DNA of 64,000 nucleotides from assembly GCA_037043015.1 (NCBI GenBank), contig CM073321.1, positions 39,452,420 through 39,516,419 of the forward strand, given 5' to 3'. The position numbers were made by a program, and so were the translations under genes. The DNA is from Bryum argenteum (lineage: Eukaryota > Streptophyta > Bryopsida > Bryales > Bryaceae). The notes under the pieces are model-generated. The model ran no database searches. It was not told the origin of the DNA and saw nothing but the letters and a program-made list of their open reading frames with translations. Positions 11,996-24,420 of this stretch are shown one piece after another. The first letter of the stretch is position 1, and each line of letters begins with the position of its first letter.

Positions 11996-12653
11996 GCACA
12001 CATTACGTCCTCACAACTAATCCGTCCTATCCGTCCAAACTAGCAGGTCACGCAGGCCGTCCTGGTTACCCTATCACCCTTACTACAATGACAGACTCCA
12101 AGAGCTCCGAATCCGGCTAGAAGACGTCTACACGTATTCTGGTCACGTACTGTGCTTGATCCGTCCTCTGAGACTACAGAGGAACCCAAGTCTGTGGGAG
12201 CTGGAGGCCGGATTGGAATCCGTCCTCACACACTATACTCCCAGACCCTCCCAGACCGTAAGTGTTTACCACAGCAGTTTCCCTCTCTCAGACACCTAGA
12301 CCAGTTCAAGACACAAGGCACTCAAGAATACGCCCAACCCGACTTCAACTCCACAGAAACGATCTAACAAAGAATCCGGATTCCTAACTCCCAACTCACA
12401 ACACACAAGGTAGATCCGGCTTTCCAAGCACTCAACTGAAAAGGAGACAGGGAAATGATCACACCGAATATGCGCATAAGAAGGTTTGATTAACACTCAA
12501 GCAAGGAATGTTTAGGTGGCCAAAACTCCCACCTATAAGTACTTCTAAGTCAACGACTTAGATACCTAACTGGATCACTATACTGGCCTAGGACGGATAC
12601 CAATCCGACCTCCTAACCCTGGCCGTCCTCTGACTGGCGGCCTCTAAGACGTC

Positions 12654-14550
12654 CTACCTCTTCCTTCGCGAACTAACACCGTGCTTCGGCCGCTTTAGTG
12701 GCGTCGCTGCGATACGTCCTGCCTTCACTCTCTTGCCCGTATCCGTTATCACGTACTCGTCCTCGCTGGAGTTGGTCTCGTCCCCGCTCTTCAACTCTTC
12801 CTCTTCGGAGTGCTCGAGGCCGATGTCGTGAAGCTTCTGGGCCCCGGGAGACTTCTCGTATTCCTCGGCCATGAGCTTCCTCTTCGCGGTGCGCGTGTTT
12901 TTGGCCGGAGAGTCTGCTGGGGCGGGTGCGTCCGTCTCCGTCTTCACCTTCGCCTTGCCCTTCGTGTCGGTCGGACTGGAGGGCCCAGCATCCGTCCTTG
13001 TTGGATCCGGCCGCGGGGTCTTGGCCGGAGTAGAAGTGAAGGCCGGCATGACTACCTCCTTCATCTGCTCCCGGACGGCGTCGAGGAGCACTTTGACTTC
13101 CGCGTTGCTCTTCTCAACTTTCGTGGCGTACGTCTTCGCCGCCAAGAGGAACTTCTTGAAGGTCTCCGCCTTGAACACTTCCGACTCCAGGATTCCGGCC
13201 TCGAACAGGTTCGCCTTCTGCAGTACGTCGGCCGGAACCTCGCAGATTTCGACAAGCTTTACGACCTGCTCGTTTGCCGTGATTACGGCCTGCCTTCCGA
13301 CCAGGAGTTCCTCCTCCCTTCTTCTGACCGTCTCGCGAAGACGTCTATTCTCCAGGATCACCTTGGTCACTTGCTTCTCCATCTGTCGAAACTGCTCCGC
13401 GTCCGGCTTGGATTCCCACTTCGCCTTGACCTCCAGCAACGTCTTCACTCCAAATTCTTGGCATAGTTTTGCCAGCAGTCCTTGGTAAAAGAAATACTGG
13501 CACCTGGCTTCTGTGAAGTGGTGCCATGCTCGCCTCATGGGATCCGGGTGATTGGCGGACGGACCGAGAGGTGGGGAAGTCTGCAGGGTCGTTCGGATTC
13601 ATGGGGTTCTCCCAATCGGGCCGTAACTTCCCCTTCATCCACCGGCCTCAAGGTCGTCCCTCCTCGATCGAGTTCCGGCCTCGGTCGGTTCCTTGGGAGG
13701 GGACGGGGACGGAAGGATGATTACCTCTGGACCCGTCCGCGGTGGGGTGGCCTCCGGAGCCGGCTCTTCTGGCGCGTCTGGTGGGGCGTCCCCGACGCCC
13801 CGATCCGACCTCGTCTTCCTCCTCGTCCGAGTAGACACGGCCTTGCTATCCGCGCTCTCCTCCGACTCGAACACTCCGTTGTTTTGCGACGACAGCGCGA
13901 TCTCGTTGTTCGACTCCTCCTCCTCCTCGTCAAGACCTCCTCCTTAGCATGCGGTGGTAAAGAAAAGGAGTAATAGGGCTAGGACGGGTTTTACCTACAT
14001 TCGCCATGAGCCGGGCGACCAAGTCGCGGATGATCATCCCCAATCTACCTCCCGTTCGCGTAGGGACCCCGGGACGGTGTTGGCCACCAGACGGTAATGC
14101 GGTGCGGCTTCTCTCCGTGGATGATCGGCGCCAAGAATTTGATGATGGCGCGCTCCCTCGGATTCTTGCAATCCTCTATCGAGTAGCCGTTGTTCTTGTG
14201 CGGATCCCCGTGGAACGCCTTTCTTCGCCCATTTGTGTTTCCGGCCGCACAACCCTACTCCGTTGTTTACGGTCGGCCGTAAATGACTCTCGATGGTCGG
14301 CCGTCCGGGAAGCGGCTTCCTCTAACCGTCCCCTCGAATCGGTTTGCACGCCGACCTTGATTTCGCGCACCATCTCTCGCGTCGCGCAAACCCCAAGGCG
14401 CGTGTCAGCAGGCGGCTAAGCCCATCCTCTCGAGGTCTTCCGTCAAGGACTTCTTCTCGTCCTCCTCGATCGGGATACATGGCGACACGAGTTTGATGGA
14501 GATCTTCAGCTCCTCCTGCTCCTGAGCGGAAGTGGACGCTGTTCCTGCCA
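12654..14550 (-). pseudogene. Gag-like coiled-coil coding region of the LTR-like insertion, fossil
   Basis: The largest piece (13538-12654) encodes a coiled coil (RQMEKQVTKVILENRRLRET...) followed by a low-complexity tail rich in Pro, Lys, Asp and Glu with KRPKHGVSSRRKR at the end. Upstream, toward 14550, are further same-strand pieces. Base composition is much more GC-rich than the surroundings. I call it gag-like only from position and composition; several breaks are present. Confidence 0.4.
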
Positions 14551-15086
14551 TTGGAAAGTAGTGCGACAAGAAATACAAGGTCGCCGGGTGAGATCGGCCA
14601 GTGGGCGGATCGAGCTAAGGGACGGAAAGGAGAAGACGGAAGGCGAGGCGCAAAACGACAAGGAGCGCAGAAGCGAGGAGGCGGTGGCGACGACAAGGGC
14701 GGACGGGTGGCCTTTTATCGAGGGGGCCGGAGTTAAGTCCGACCATCATGACATGGTCCGCCGCCATCATTGTCCTTTCCGTACGGAGTCGCCTTCTAGA
14801 TTTCTCGCCATTATTAAATTCTTCGCCACTCCGTCCTTCACCTACCATCATAACTCCTAATCCGTCCTTTGACAGCACGTCCTAGCCGTACGGGTACAGA
14901 GTACGGATTGGCAAATCCGTCCTTCTTAACACAAACTAGATTTTAACTAATTCGTTTATTTGTAAAAACGTAATTGCCTTATAGTATACGGCTTAGCAAA
15001 TACATAGGTCGGATTCTAGACACTATACTTATTCTTAATGCGCATTAGGACTTAATGGCCAAATATCGAAAAAACGGGGTCCGACA

Positions 15087-15311
15087 GACCTAAAAATTGT
15101 GCGTTGTACAGGCAGCTACGTTAGCCTGTGCGTTTAGCAGGATGCTACCTAAATCTGTGCGTTTAGCAGGCTGCTACCTAAATCTGTGCGTTTAGCAGGC
15201 TGCGACCTAAAAGCTGTGCGTTTAGCTCGTGAAATAGGAATTACCTGTTTTTGCGACCTAAATGCACAGGCATCGACCTAAATGCACAGGCATCGACCTA
15301 AATGCACACTG
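15087..15311 (-). repeat. 30-bp palindromic array, left arm part 2, with 20-bp units
   Basis: This continues the array cut at 11705. It ends with three 20-bp half-site units (CGACCTAAATGCACAGGCAT). Read in reverse complement, 15090-15490 aligns in order with 21690-22040: GGTATGC, then CCTCTCCGCnCGATT, then the 20-bp units, then CCTATTTCACGAGCTAAACG, then the 30-bp units. This shows a long inverted repeat. Confidence 0.85.
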
Positions 15312-15860
15312 TGATTCTTGAATTTGTAGTGATGTAAAATGAATCGCGCGGAGAGGTCGCAAATAGCAAGATGAAATAACAATGCAATTGCGCATGGAAT
15401 GGTCGCAAATAGCAAGATGAAATAACGATGCAATTGCGCAATGGCATACCTGATAGAGCGCACAAACACACCCTAGAGCACTGACGCGATAAGTGGCAGC
15501 AGCAACGAAGCGCGAAGTGGCAGCAGCAACGCCTGCTCGAGAGCGGAGCACTGGCCTCTGCGGAGCAACGCTGGGCTGTGCGGAGCGAGGCACTGCGAAG
15601 GAGCGGAGCTGGCTTGCTCGGCGGCTGGCGGAGCGCTGGCTGGGGGCTAGCTGGCGGAGCGCTGGCTGGGGGCTGGCTGGCGGAGCGAGCCGGCTAGGGC
15701 CCCTGGCTGGCGGGAAACTCTAAATCGTAAATGGGCGGGAAGCTTGCGCCAACGGCCGGCAGGCTGCCTGCGCCTTGATGGCGGAGTGGGGCAGCTGCCC
15801 GGCCTGCCCTCCGCGACGTGGCGACGTGGGGCTGCTGCCCGGGGGTGCCCGCTGCCCCAA
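15312..15860. repeat. Left GC-rich spacer of the inverted repeat
   Basis: 15312-15480 holds two tandem copies of a roughly 66-bp stretch (GAGTGGTCGCAAATAGCAAGATGAAATAACnATGCAATTGCGC-like). From 15490 it is strongly GC-rich, with GCTGGCTGGGGGCTAGCTGG-type tandem units at 15610-15690. Frames across it are low-complexity; no gene is supported. Confidence 0.6.
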
Positions 15861-16218
15861 ATAAATCCAATGATACAATAAAATTAAGTCTCAAATTTAT
15901 TTTAATTACAAAATTAAGACATAATTCCAGTGATTAAAATAAACAAAAAATCAAAAAACAAATCCGTAATGCAACTAAATTATTTATTTCAAAATCATGC
16001 ATTAAGTTCTGAATTATACATAGGCTGATAAGTAATTTATTACTCTTTCTATTACATCTTTTAACGATGTGCTAAATAATTCACTTTAGATCAATCCCAA
16101 AATAGATGAATTAAAATAATTCAAAATAACACAATCTACTAATTTGAATCTTAGAATAACACATTCAAAATAACTAAATTATTCCTATATTAGTACATAT
16201 ACTTTACGAGTTACTAAT

Positions 16219-16264
16219 CTTTAGGGTTTAGAGTTTAAGGTTTTCTAAACCCTAAACCCTAAAG
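16219..16264. repeat. Telomere-like hairpin
   Basis: CTTTAGGGTTTAGAG is followed 9 bp later by TTCTAAACCCTAAACCCTAAAG. The arms are inverted copies of the plant telomere unit TTTAGGG and could form a hairpin. Confidence 0.7.
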
Positions 16265-17645
16265 TCAACAATTTTAATCCTACAGTATCTCTGTTAGAAA
16301 GTATTAGTACTAATATTTGTAGGTTCTTGAACGTAATTTTCCAAATACTTCGATTAGAATAATTTGCTTAAAATACATGTACACAAAAATTAGAATACTA
16401 CATTTAAAATGTTTGAATCCTAATTATTCTTATACTACTTCACCAAATTTAATAAGAATTTTGTTATAAGTTCATACTTATTTAGTAAATACTAACTTTA
16501 GTATACCTTACTTTAAATATAATAAAATAATATCTACGATTGAAAAGCAAATTATTTAGTATTATTTTGATCCAAAAAATGATGTTACAAATATTATATC
16601 TAAGGATAGAACGGTTTTTAAGGCTTTAAATAAAGTGTAAAAGCTTAAAATATTTATTTTTATAACTTTTTGAAAACGAAATCATTCATATAACTTTTAA
16701 ATAAATAAAAAAATCAGAAAAAGAATTCATCTAGTATAGTTAATTTTAATATAGAGTTTAGCTTATTACGTATCAATTCATATAAGTTTTTTATAGATGT
16801 AACATTTACATGTTTTATTTATAAAAATCATATTTATTCACAAAAGATAATAGTAATAATTCAATGTATATTTCAAATAAATCAACCATTTATAAATTAT
16901 CAAACTGATCATAAATTTTTCTATAAAATCATTAAAACTAAACCTAAAAACAACTGTAAATTATTTTAAAAAAAAATAGTATTTTACTTTAAATAAATTT
17001 AAGAACAAATTATATTATATTTTAACAAACTAAAATTATTCTTAAATTTTAGATAAATTTATATTATTCATATACAAATGACAAAATAAATAATAAACAA
17101 ACTAAGTAAACATATTTTAAAACAACCAATTTTTGAGATAAATATGTATTTTATATTAAACTAGATATACATGTCATTCGTATTGTACGTTCAACTTATT
17201 ATACGAGATAATATTATGTTAATATATACTTATCTAATTGCAGTTTACTATCACCCACATATTTTACACATTCAATCAAGTTTGTCTCTGCAAAGCTATA
17301 GTAAAGGTGCACGGGGTTTTACTGTCTAGCCGTTGGCACTCTGCATCATCACGAAGAGTTCAATTTCACTGAGTCCATGTTGGTGAAAGCAGGTCATTTA
17401 TTTTATTCCTATCATTAGTATTACTTGTTTTATGACGTTATATTAGATTTTAACTTTTATTTCTGAGAATTAAATAACTAAATAAACATTTGAATATTTA
17501 AGAAAATCTTTATGTGAGAAATTGAACCTATTCTATGCTTATGTCTTGAATTATTTGATCTTGTGAAATCATAAAAATAAGATTTCTGAAAACTAATTAA
17601 GGAAATGAGTTTTTTAGTACTGAAGCTTTTTAAGCTTAAACCTAA

Positions 17646-17683
17646 AACACGTAATTCGTTAGAATGGGAATATTCAGATTATC
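17646..17683 (+). repeat. Internal copy of the element's terminal repeat
   Basis: AACACGTAATTCGTTAGAAT and the following GGGAATATTCAGATTATC match 6848-6885 with few differences and in the same orientation. It may mark the end of an older, related element inside the core. Confidence 0.65.
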
Positions 17684-20600
17684 TAATTGATGAAAATTGC
17701 GGTATCTGCGCATTCGGACTTTGTTTTGAATGGCGCTTGCAAAGTAAAAAAGACTCAGCCTCGTTATGCGCCCTTTATCCTTAGCAATGCCTTGAGAACG
17801 TAGTGTGTCCAGCGTTTTAAGCGCAGGGCTGCCTATAGCGACGACGGTGCTAATTCTCTTCGTATTGTAAAGAAATAGTATAAAGCATTGTTATAAAGCA
17901 ATGGTATAAAGCAACTGCTTACATTCCTTAGAGGAAGTGAAAGACGACACTCGACTTGTGTTGAGTTTCAATTTGGTGCGAAAAGATTGCAATAAGTCTT
18001 ATACATTTTGCATTCTTCTATGTTGACGAGTGTTGAAACATTGCTACAGCTATGATAAGAAGCTGTAAAATCGGCAAATACAAAGTTTTTTTCCACCAAG
18101 TTTGGGATTGTGTTTCTTTCTGAACTAATACGCCTAGGCGAATTGCAATTTTGAAACATAAGAAGATAAAGAATACCAATTTTCTTTATTACATTTTAAA
18201 TTCTGAATTTATCATTACTTAAACAACGTTTTTGCTTGATATACACCGTTGTTCATTTGATATACACTGTTGCTTATTTGATATATACCGTTTTTTGTTT
18301 GTTATACATTGTCGCATATAAAACTTAAAAAAAAATTAATAAGTCGTGTTCACGAAAAGAGAAAATGTAATTTACCAGTATTTTTTAATTAAAAACCTAT
18401 TAAAATTGTCAATGCTGACCAATATATTCTATATAGACTAAATGTTGATTAATTTTGCAATTCAATTTAACTAACTAGAATATCGAAGAAATGTAAGATT
18501 GAAATATCCAAACTTTTATGTTATAAATAAGTTATTTTACTCTTATTAACTAAGATAAATATAATTTGATTTAAATTTCAAACAAAGAAGAAAAATAGAA
18601 AATTAAACAATAAGAAAAATTATAAATTTTGATTAAATCAAAAGTTAGCATGTATAAATTACAAAAATTAATATATAAAAACATACCAGTATTAGATCTA
18701 TATGGTTCTGATCAAAATAAACAAAATAAACAGTACAAAATAAACAAAATGTTTAAAAATAATCGAAAAATAGATTAATGAAATGATGATAAAAATACCA
18801 TTATTTGGCTAAGTAAATATCATCTTATGAATATTATATAAACAATTTTTTTTTTTTTGAAATGCGAAAAATATTATTGACGGAATCGCATCTATATGTA
18901 ATGTTATGAAAGCAATTTATATAACTAACAATAATAAATAAGTAAGAAATGTAAATGTAATAACTCTTTATATATTCATAAAATATTAGAAAAATTTAAT
19001 AAATGTGTTATTTTTGTATGTTTTTTATTAAACTTTATTTATGTATTTTATTTTATACCAAACATTTAAAACATTAAGAAAACATTCTACTGTAGAAATG
19101 TAATTTCTAATATATTAGTAATAACTAAGAAAGTTGTGTTCCAGCTAATAATGACTATATAGAAATGATATTACTTTGACAAAAATAAACGAATAACTCA
19201 ACTATATGTAATTATTTATTTGCAATGATGAGATTTTGAATGATTAAAACTTGAGAAGTTAGAACAAGAACTTACATGTTTTACGCAATATGAAAAACAT
19301 AATTATCATAAAGTATTGTCTTAAAGATTCTATAATAATCGTAAATTTTGAATTGTATGTAACCGAAGAATGTTTCTAAATTAAGTTCCATTAGTTTATA
19401 ATTAGTTAAGATGTGTATATTTTTTTAAATTAATCTAAAATGTTAGTAATTGTAAATAGTTATTATTAGCTAAAATCAGTTCTTATATGAATAAATCGAA
19501 ATAAAATACAAGTAATTAATGTGAGACCTTCATAATTTTTGTGAAATATAACAAAATATTACAATAATAAAACCTTGTTGTGTTTGTGATTGAAAAGTAA
19601 TTCGGAACAATATAGCAAATCAAACAGGGATCATTAAATTGATATTTTGAAGTTAACTTTTAAACAGCTGAGTCTAGTTTTAGCAAAATAGCACATTTTC
19701 ATAAAAATCGTCTTAGATAAAAATCATTAGAACCTATTAGAAGTTCAATCGTACAAACTTGTTATAGACTTATTGAAGATCGTGTGGACCAAAATTTGGT
19801 GACTTATAAATTGTAAGATCAAACATATAAATATTTAAAATTAACTGCAAAATTATTTATATACACTTGGAGGTAAAATTGCTACTAATATACATATTGC
19901 ATTATAATAATCACCAACGAGAAAAAGTTGATCCTATTCATTTTTACGAGTCCTTTACTCAAGAAAAGTACATCCAAACAATTTCTTGGCTGAAATAAAA
20001 GCCATGCAATGGTAAAAACTACCAAACATTTTACAAAAAAAATATAGCTAAAAGTTAGACTCTTACCTATCAATTTAATGAATTATGTTCAAAAAAATTT
20101 CGATCTTATTTAAGTTTCTATCACTTAGACTACACAGTAATTGAGGGTCATCAAAAAAAATTAAATATTGAATTCTAAATATTGAAATTCTAAATATTAA
20201 GTTGAATTCTAAACATTGAAATACTATTTTTAATTTCACATAATTGTTTGCAATGGTAAAGCAAAGGGTTGGAAACCCAAAAACAAGAGTTGTCTTCCCT
20301 TAATTGCATACCTTTAATTCATACTTTATTGTATGCACTTGCAAATTTTAGAACACGAACTAAACCTGATTAATAACCAAATCGGGTATGAATTTAATTT
20401 TCGTAGTGAATAATTAGAAACAATTATCTTCCACTAAAATCACATATTAAATGATAAAATAGTAATAAAGTAGAAGTAAATGATGGGAACTCATAATATT
20501 TACGTCAAATATTCTCACAATAATAAAACTTTGTCCTGTTTGTGATAGAAGGCTAATTCGGAACAATCTATCAAATCAATTATAGTCTTTCGAATTGAAT

Positions 20601-20904
20601 GGCGTTTATAACTTATTAAACTTCGAATATGTAACAAAATACATAAAAAAGTAACTTTTATTATTTGCTTATTGCTCTTCCAAATTGAGGTTCGATCATA
20701 ATCCGCTTAATTGGACTTTTTGGGGTTAAATAAATCAAATAAAGTGCAGTAAAGTGATCCAGAGAATATTCTAAGAATTAGAAAATTAATAAGCTTGGAC
20801 ATTTTTTAAGTAATGAAAGTGCAAAAAAAGACATGCAAAAATAGATATTGTGGATTAGTGTGTTTGAATTAAAAACGTGTAGCAATTTAATTACGCAATG
20901 TCAA

Positions 20905-21789
20905 CATTGTATGGGCAGCGGGCATCACGGAGCAGCTTGGGCACTGGGCGCGCCACGCTTGCCCCATCACGGACGGGCAAGGCGGGCACCCGGGGGCACC
21001 CAGGACAATACACGCCCATTACCCACGGGCGTGAGCGCAGAGAGGCGATCGGGCGGCCGCGGCGGCCTTAGCGCGCCGCCGAAGCCCGTGGCGGCGCCAG
21101 CTGCGCCGCCACTCGTCATGGTTTTCGGGCAACCGGCGGGGTCGCCGACATCTTCCGCCAAGGCTCACCGCCGACACTCTCGCTCGCTTTGCTGTGCTTC
21201 CTCGTTGCGCTCGTTTGCTGTTCTTCCTCGTTGCGCTCACTTTGTTGCTCGTTGCGCTCTTTGATTGCCGCTTGCGATTGCAGCTCTGCCCTATTGCGCC
21301 GCCGTTTGCAGCACTGCCATTTTGCGCCGCCGTTTGCAGCACTGCCATTTTGCGCCGCCGTTTGCAGCACTGCCATTTTGCGCCGATCGCCGGTGTTTTC
21401 GTGGTGGTTTTTGTCGCGTTGCCCTGCAGTACTTCCGCAACTCTGCATTTCTTTTCCATTTCGTTTTTTTGTTGCTTTTGCTGGACGCTCGTTGGCGCAC
21501 TCGTTCTCCGCGGTCCTGGTGGTGGGTTTCCTGCATTTCTATTATCATCTTTGCAATTTTGGATTTTCGCTTGAGCTCGGGTTTTTTCATTCAGATTTGA
21601 TTAGGTCGTGCTGTGTGTTTAACGCTGATTTCTGGCTAGGGTATCTGCGCATTCGGACTGCCCTAGCGCTTCTGTGTGCTCTCTCAATCTTATTCAGGTA
21701 TGCAATTTCTTTACAGCATTGCAATTTGAATTTGATGTTGCATTTTGCAACCTCTCCGCTCGATTAATTTTCCATAACTAGAGTAACAT
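20905..21789. repeat. Right GC-rich spacer, with 28-bp triplicate
   Basis: GC-rich to about 21430. A 28-bp unit starting GCGCCGCCGTTTGCAGCACT occurs three times in perfect tandem near 21297-21381. The following 21640-21789 aligns with the reverse complement of 15312-15490. The 20-mer GGTATCTGCGCATTCGGACT at about 21640 is identical to one at about 17700. Open frames here are low-complexity and not supported as genes. Confidence 0.6.
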
Positions 21790-22835
21790 TGTGCATTTAG
21801 GTCGATGGGTGTGCATTTAGGTCGATGGGTGTGCATTTAGGTCGATGGATGTGCATTTAGGTCGATTGGTGTGCATTTAGGTCGATGGGTGTGCATTTAG
21901 GTCGATGGATGTGCATTTAGGTCGCAAAATGAGAAATTTCCTATTTCACGAGCTAAACGCACATCTTTTAGGTGGAAATTTCTGGTATCTCCCATTTCAC
22001 GAGCTAAACGCACAGCTTTTAGGTAGCAGCCTCCTAAACGCACACTTTTAGGTAGCTGCCTCCTAAACGCACACTTTTTGGGTAGCTGCTTCCTAAACGC
22101 ACACTTTTTAGGTAGCTATGTCCTAATTGCCCACTTTTTAGGTAGCTGCCTCCTAATTGCACACTTTTTAGGTAGCTGCCTCCTGAACGCACACTTTTAA
22201 GGTAACTGCCTCCTAAACGCACACTTTCTAGGTAGCTGCCTCCTAATTGCACACTATTTAGGTAGTTGCCTTCTAAAACGCATGACTATCACGTAGTCGC
22301 CGCTTAATCCCTTTCGCTTTTAGGTAGTCGCTTTAAACGCACGCACAGCTGTATGGTAGCTAATTGCTAAACGCACACCTTATATGTACCTGCTTTCTAA
22401 ACGAGCAGCTTTTAGGTAGCACCCTGCTAAATGCACATTTTTTAGGTAGTTGCCTCCTTAACGCACAGCCCGTACGTAGCTTCCTCCTAAACGCTCAGAT
22501 GTTAGGTACATGCCTTCTGAACGCATATCTTTTAGGTATTTGGCTGCTTAACGCATATCTTTTAGGTAGGTAGCTGCCTGCTAAACGAACATATTTTAGG
22601 TAGCTGCCTGCTAAACGCACATCTTTTAGGTAGTTGCCTCCTTAACGCACAGCCCGTACGTAGCTTCCTCCTAAACGCTCAGATGTTAGGTACATGCCTT
22701 CTGAACGCATATCTTTTAGGTATTTGGCTGCTTAACGCATATCTTTTAGGTAGGTAGCTGCCTGCTAAACGAACATATTTTAGGTAGCTGCCTGCTAAAC
22801 GCACATCTTTTAGGTTGATGCCTGCTAAACGCACA
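21790..22835 (+). repeat. 30-bp palindromic array, right arm (inverted)
   Basis: It starts with seven 20-bp half-site units (GTGCATTTAGGTCGATGGGT) and continues with about 30 units of 30 bp (TTTTAGGTAGCTGCCTCCTA then AACGCACA), inverted relative to 10740-15311. Each 30-bp unit keeps a 21-nt TTTAGG...CCTAAA or TTTAGG...GCTAAA frame. A 184-bp stretch starting at 22441 is repeated apparently perfectly from 22625. Confidence 0.9.
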
Positions 22836-24215
22836 TCTCGTTGCTTCTTTACAATCAAGTACCGTTTGACCTTAGTACTATTGGAGGATACCTGGAGCCC
22901 CTTGTTGTCGAGCCTACAGATGTACTTGCCTCTGCTGTCGCGGACGTCGAGCAATACGGCATGATGCGGACCCCTAAGCCAAATTCCATTCTGTCGTGGT
23001 CCTTGTACCCGAAGGAGAAAGGAATATTCCACCTGTTTCAACAGTCTGGAACTAATCCTGCCCATCTCCCATTCTGCAACGACACTTTCATTTACGCGGT
23101 GAACTATGAGGAGTCACACATTTTCATCACATTGAAGGTGACCTACGTTCGTGGATTCGTCTTCACCATCGTCTTTCCCTCGAATGAAGTGCGATACTCG
23201 CACGACACTATCAAGGCTTACATGGTCGGGAAGACGGAGGCGGGGCTCTTGGACCACATCGTCAGTGGCATACTGAATGTTAGCTCTCCAAAGAAATTTG
23301 TGCAGACCTACCAGCAGTATTGCATGCATATCTGGAGTGCTCTGAACGACTTCAAAAGAAGCAAGGCGAAACGCAAAGCACCCGCAAGGAAGGCACTCAT
23401 GCCTGCTTTTGAGGAGGGTTCCGGGTCAGGAACAGCGCGGTCTGGTATGGCCTCCATCGAGGTAACTCCTACGCCTTCGAGGAAACGCCGCAACTCGAAC
23501 CCATCGCCAGTAAAGCAGCCGAAAAGAAAATCAAGAGTAGTTTGGCAGGCAGTACAATTACGTATATGAATCCTTCAATCAAGCATGCCACAACCGAGAA
23601 GGACATCGACTACGAAGCTGCAAGTAAGACTCTCAAGGACTTCTGGGAAAACTGCGAGCCTTGTTACGTTTTTGGCAAGGACTCGGCTCCTGTCAATGTG
23701 GACATCGATCTCCTCAAGAAAGCTGATGCGCGGTTCATCGTCCGAAAGCTTGAGCCTGCTGGAGTTGTCCATTACAAGAATATCCTGACAAATTCGATCG
23801 ATTTGAATTCAAGGCAGACCATCATCATCATGCCCATCATCATTGTGGCTCCTCCGACTTGGGACTGGAATGCACTACTCGAGTCAAAGTGCAACTTCCG
23901 TGTGATCGATGGGCAGCATGATGTCGAAGCTGCGAAGGAGCTTATCAAGGAGGCTAGAATCTCCGAGGATAACATTACCGCCTTGAAGACCTGGCGGGCT
24001 CATATTGTTTGGCATTCAGACGCGAAGATGATCATGGACGTGTCTATCATGGCGAACAAGACCAACAACGCGAGAACACTCACACCATCGTGGCCACAAA
24101 CATATTGGCCGCGAGAAGTGTTTGGATAGAATACGGGTCGCCCGCAAAGTGTGGTGCAAAGCCCAAGTCTGGTCGGGAAACAATCGAGCAAGCTATCGCT
24201 CGAAAGAACCATGAA

Positions 24216-24420
24216 GTAAGTCTTGCATTTTCTTATAAATTTATCTGCTTGATTTGTGGCGTTTAGGTCGATGCGACCTAAATTTCAGGTGTTTAGGTTG
24301 ATGCGAGCTAAATTCTGTGCGTTTAGCTAGACTCGACCTAAATTCCGTGCGTTTAGCTGGACTCGAGCTAAATGATCATCCCGTCATGTTCTTGAAATGA
24401 TGTCGATCTTTCTTTTTCAG
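24216..24420 (+). other. Intron of gene A holding four palindromes at 30-bp spacing
   Basis: Donor GTAAGT after NHE codons, acceptor TTTCTTTTTCAG. Four 21-nt TTTAG...CTAAA units start at 24262, 24292, 24322 and 24352, exactly the 30-bp spacing of the large arrays. The first is TTTAGGTCG N3 CGACCTAAA. Confidence 0.8.

Larger units (their letters stand above)
11710..15086. mobile_element. LTR-retrotransposon-like insertion (non-autonomous or partial), fossil
   Basis: It begins TGTCGGATGCC and ends GGGGTCCGACA, with GACCT on both sides (11705-11709 and 15087-15091), a 5-bp target duplication inside the palindromic array. Long direct repeats at the two ends are not obvious to me, so LTR status rests on the TG...CA ends, the 5-bp duplication and the gag-like content. 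Minus-strand coding sequence at about 14550-12650 includes a coiled coil and a basic/acidic tail; no reverse transcriptase or integrase is seen. It is younger than the array it splits and looks broken. Confidence 0.55.
15861..20904. other. AT-rich core of the 23.5-kb element, no gene seen
   Basis: About 5 kb of very AT-rich sequence without a supported gene; only short open frames occur. It is flanked by inverted GC-rich spacers and inverted palindromic arrays. It contains a telomere-like hairpin (16219-16264), an extra TIR-like copy (17646-17683), a less AT-rich island at 17690-17900, and two diverged copies of a stretch of about 110 bp (19510-19625 and 20465-20585, sharing GTTTGTGAT...AATTCGGAACAAT). 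Confidence 0.7.

Noticed and set aside
15861-20904. Organelle-derived insert
   Set aside because: Very AT-rich like some organelle spacers, but no plastid or mitochondrial gene or tRNA was recognised.
20848-21767. Several overlapping frames of 100-190 codons in the GC-rich spacer
   Set aside because: Low-complexity composition on both strands and a 28-bp triplicate explain them; no domain is recognisable.
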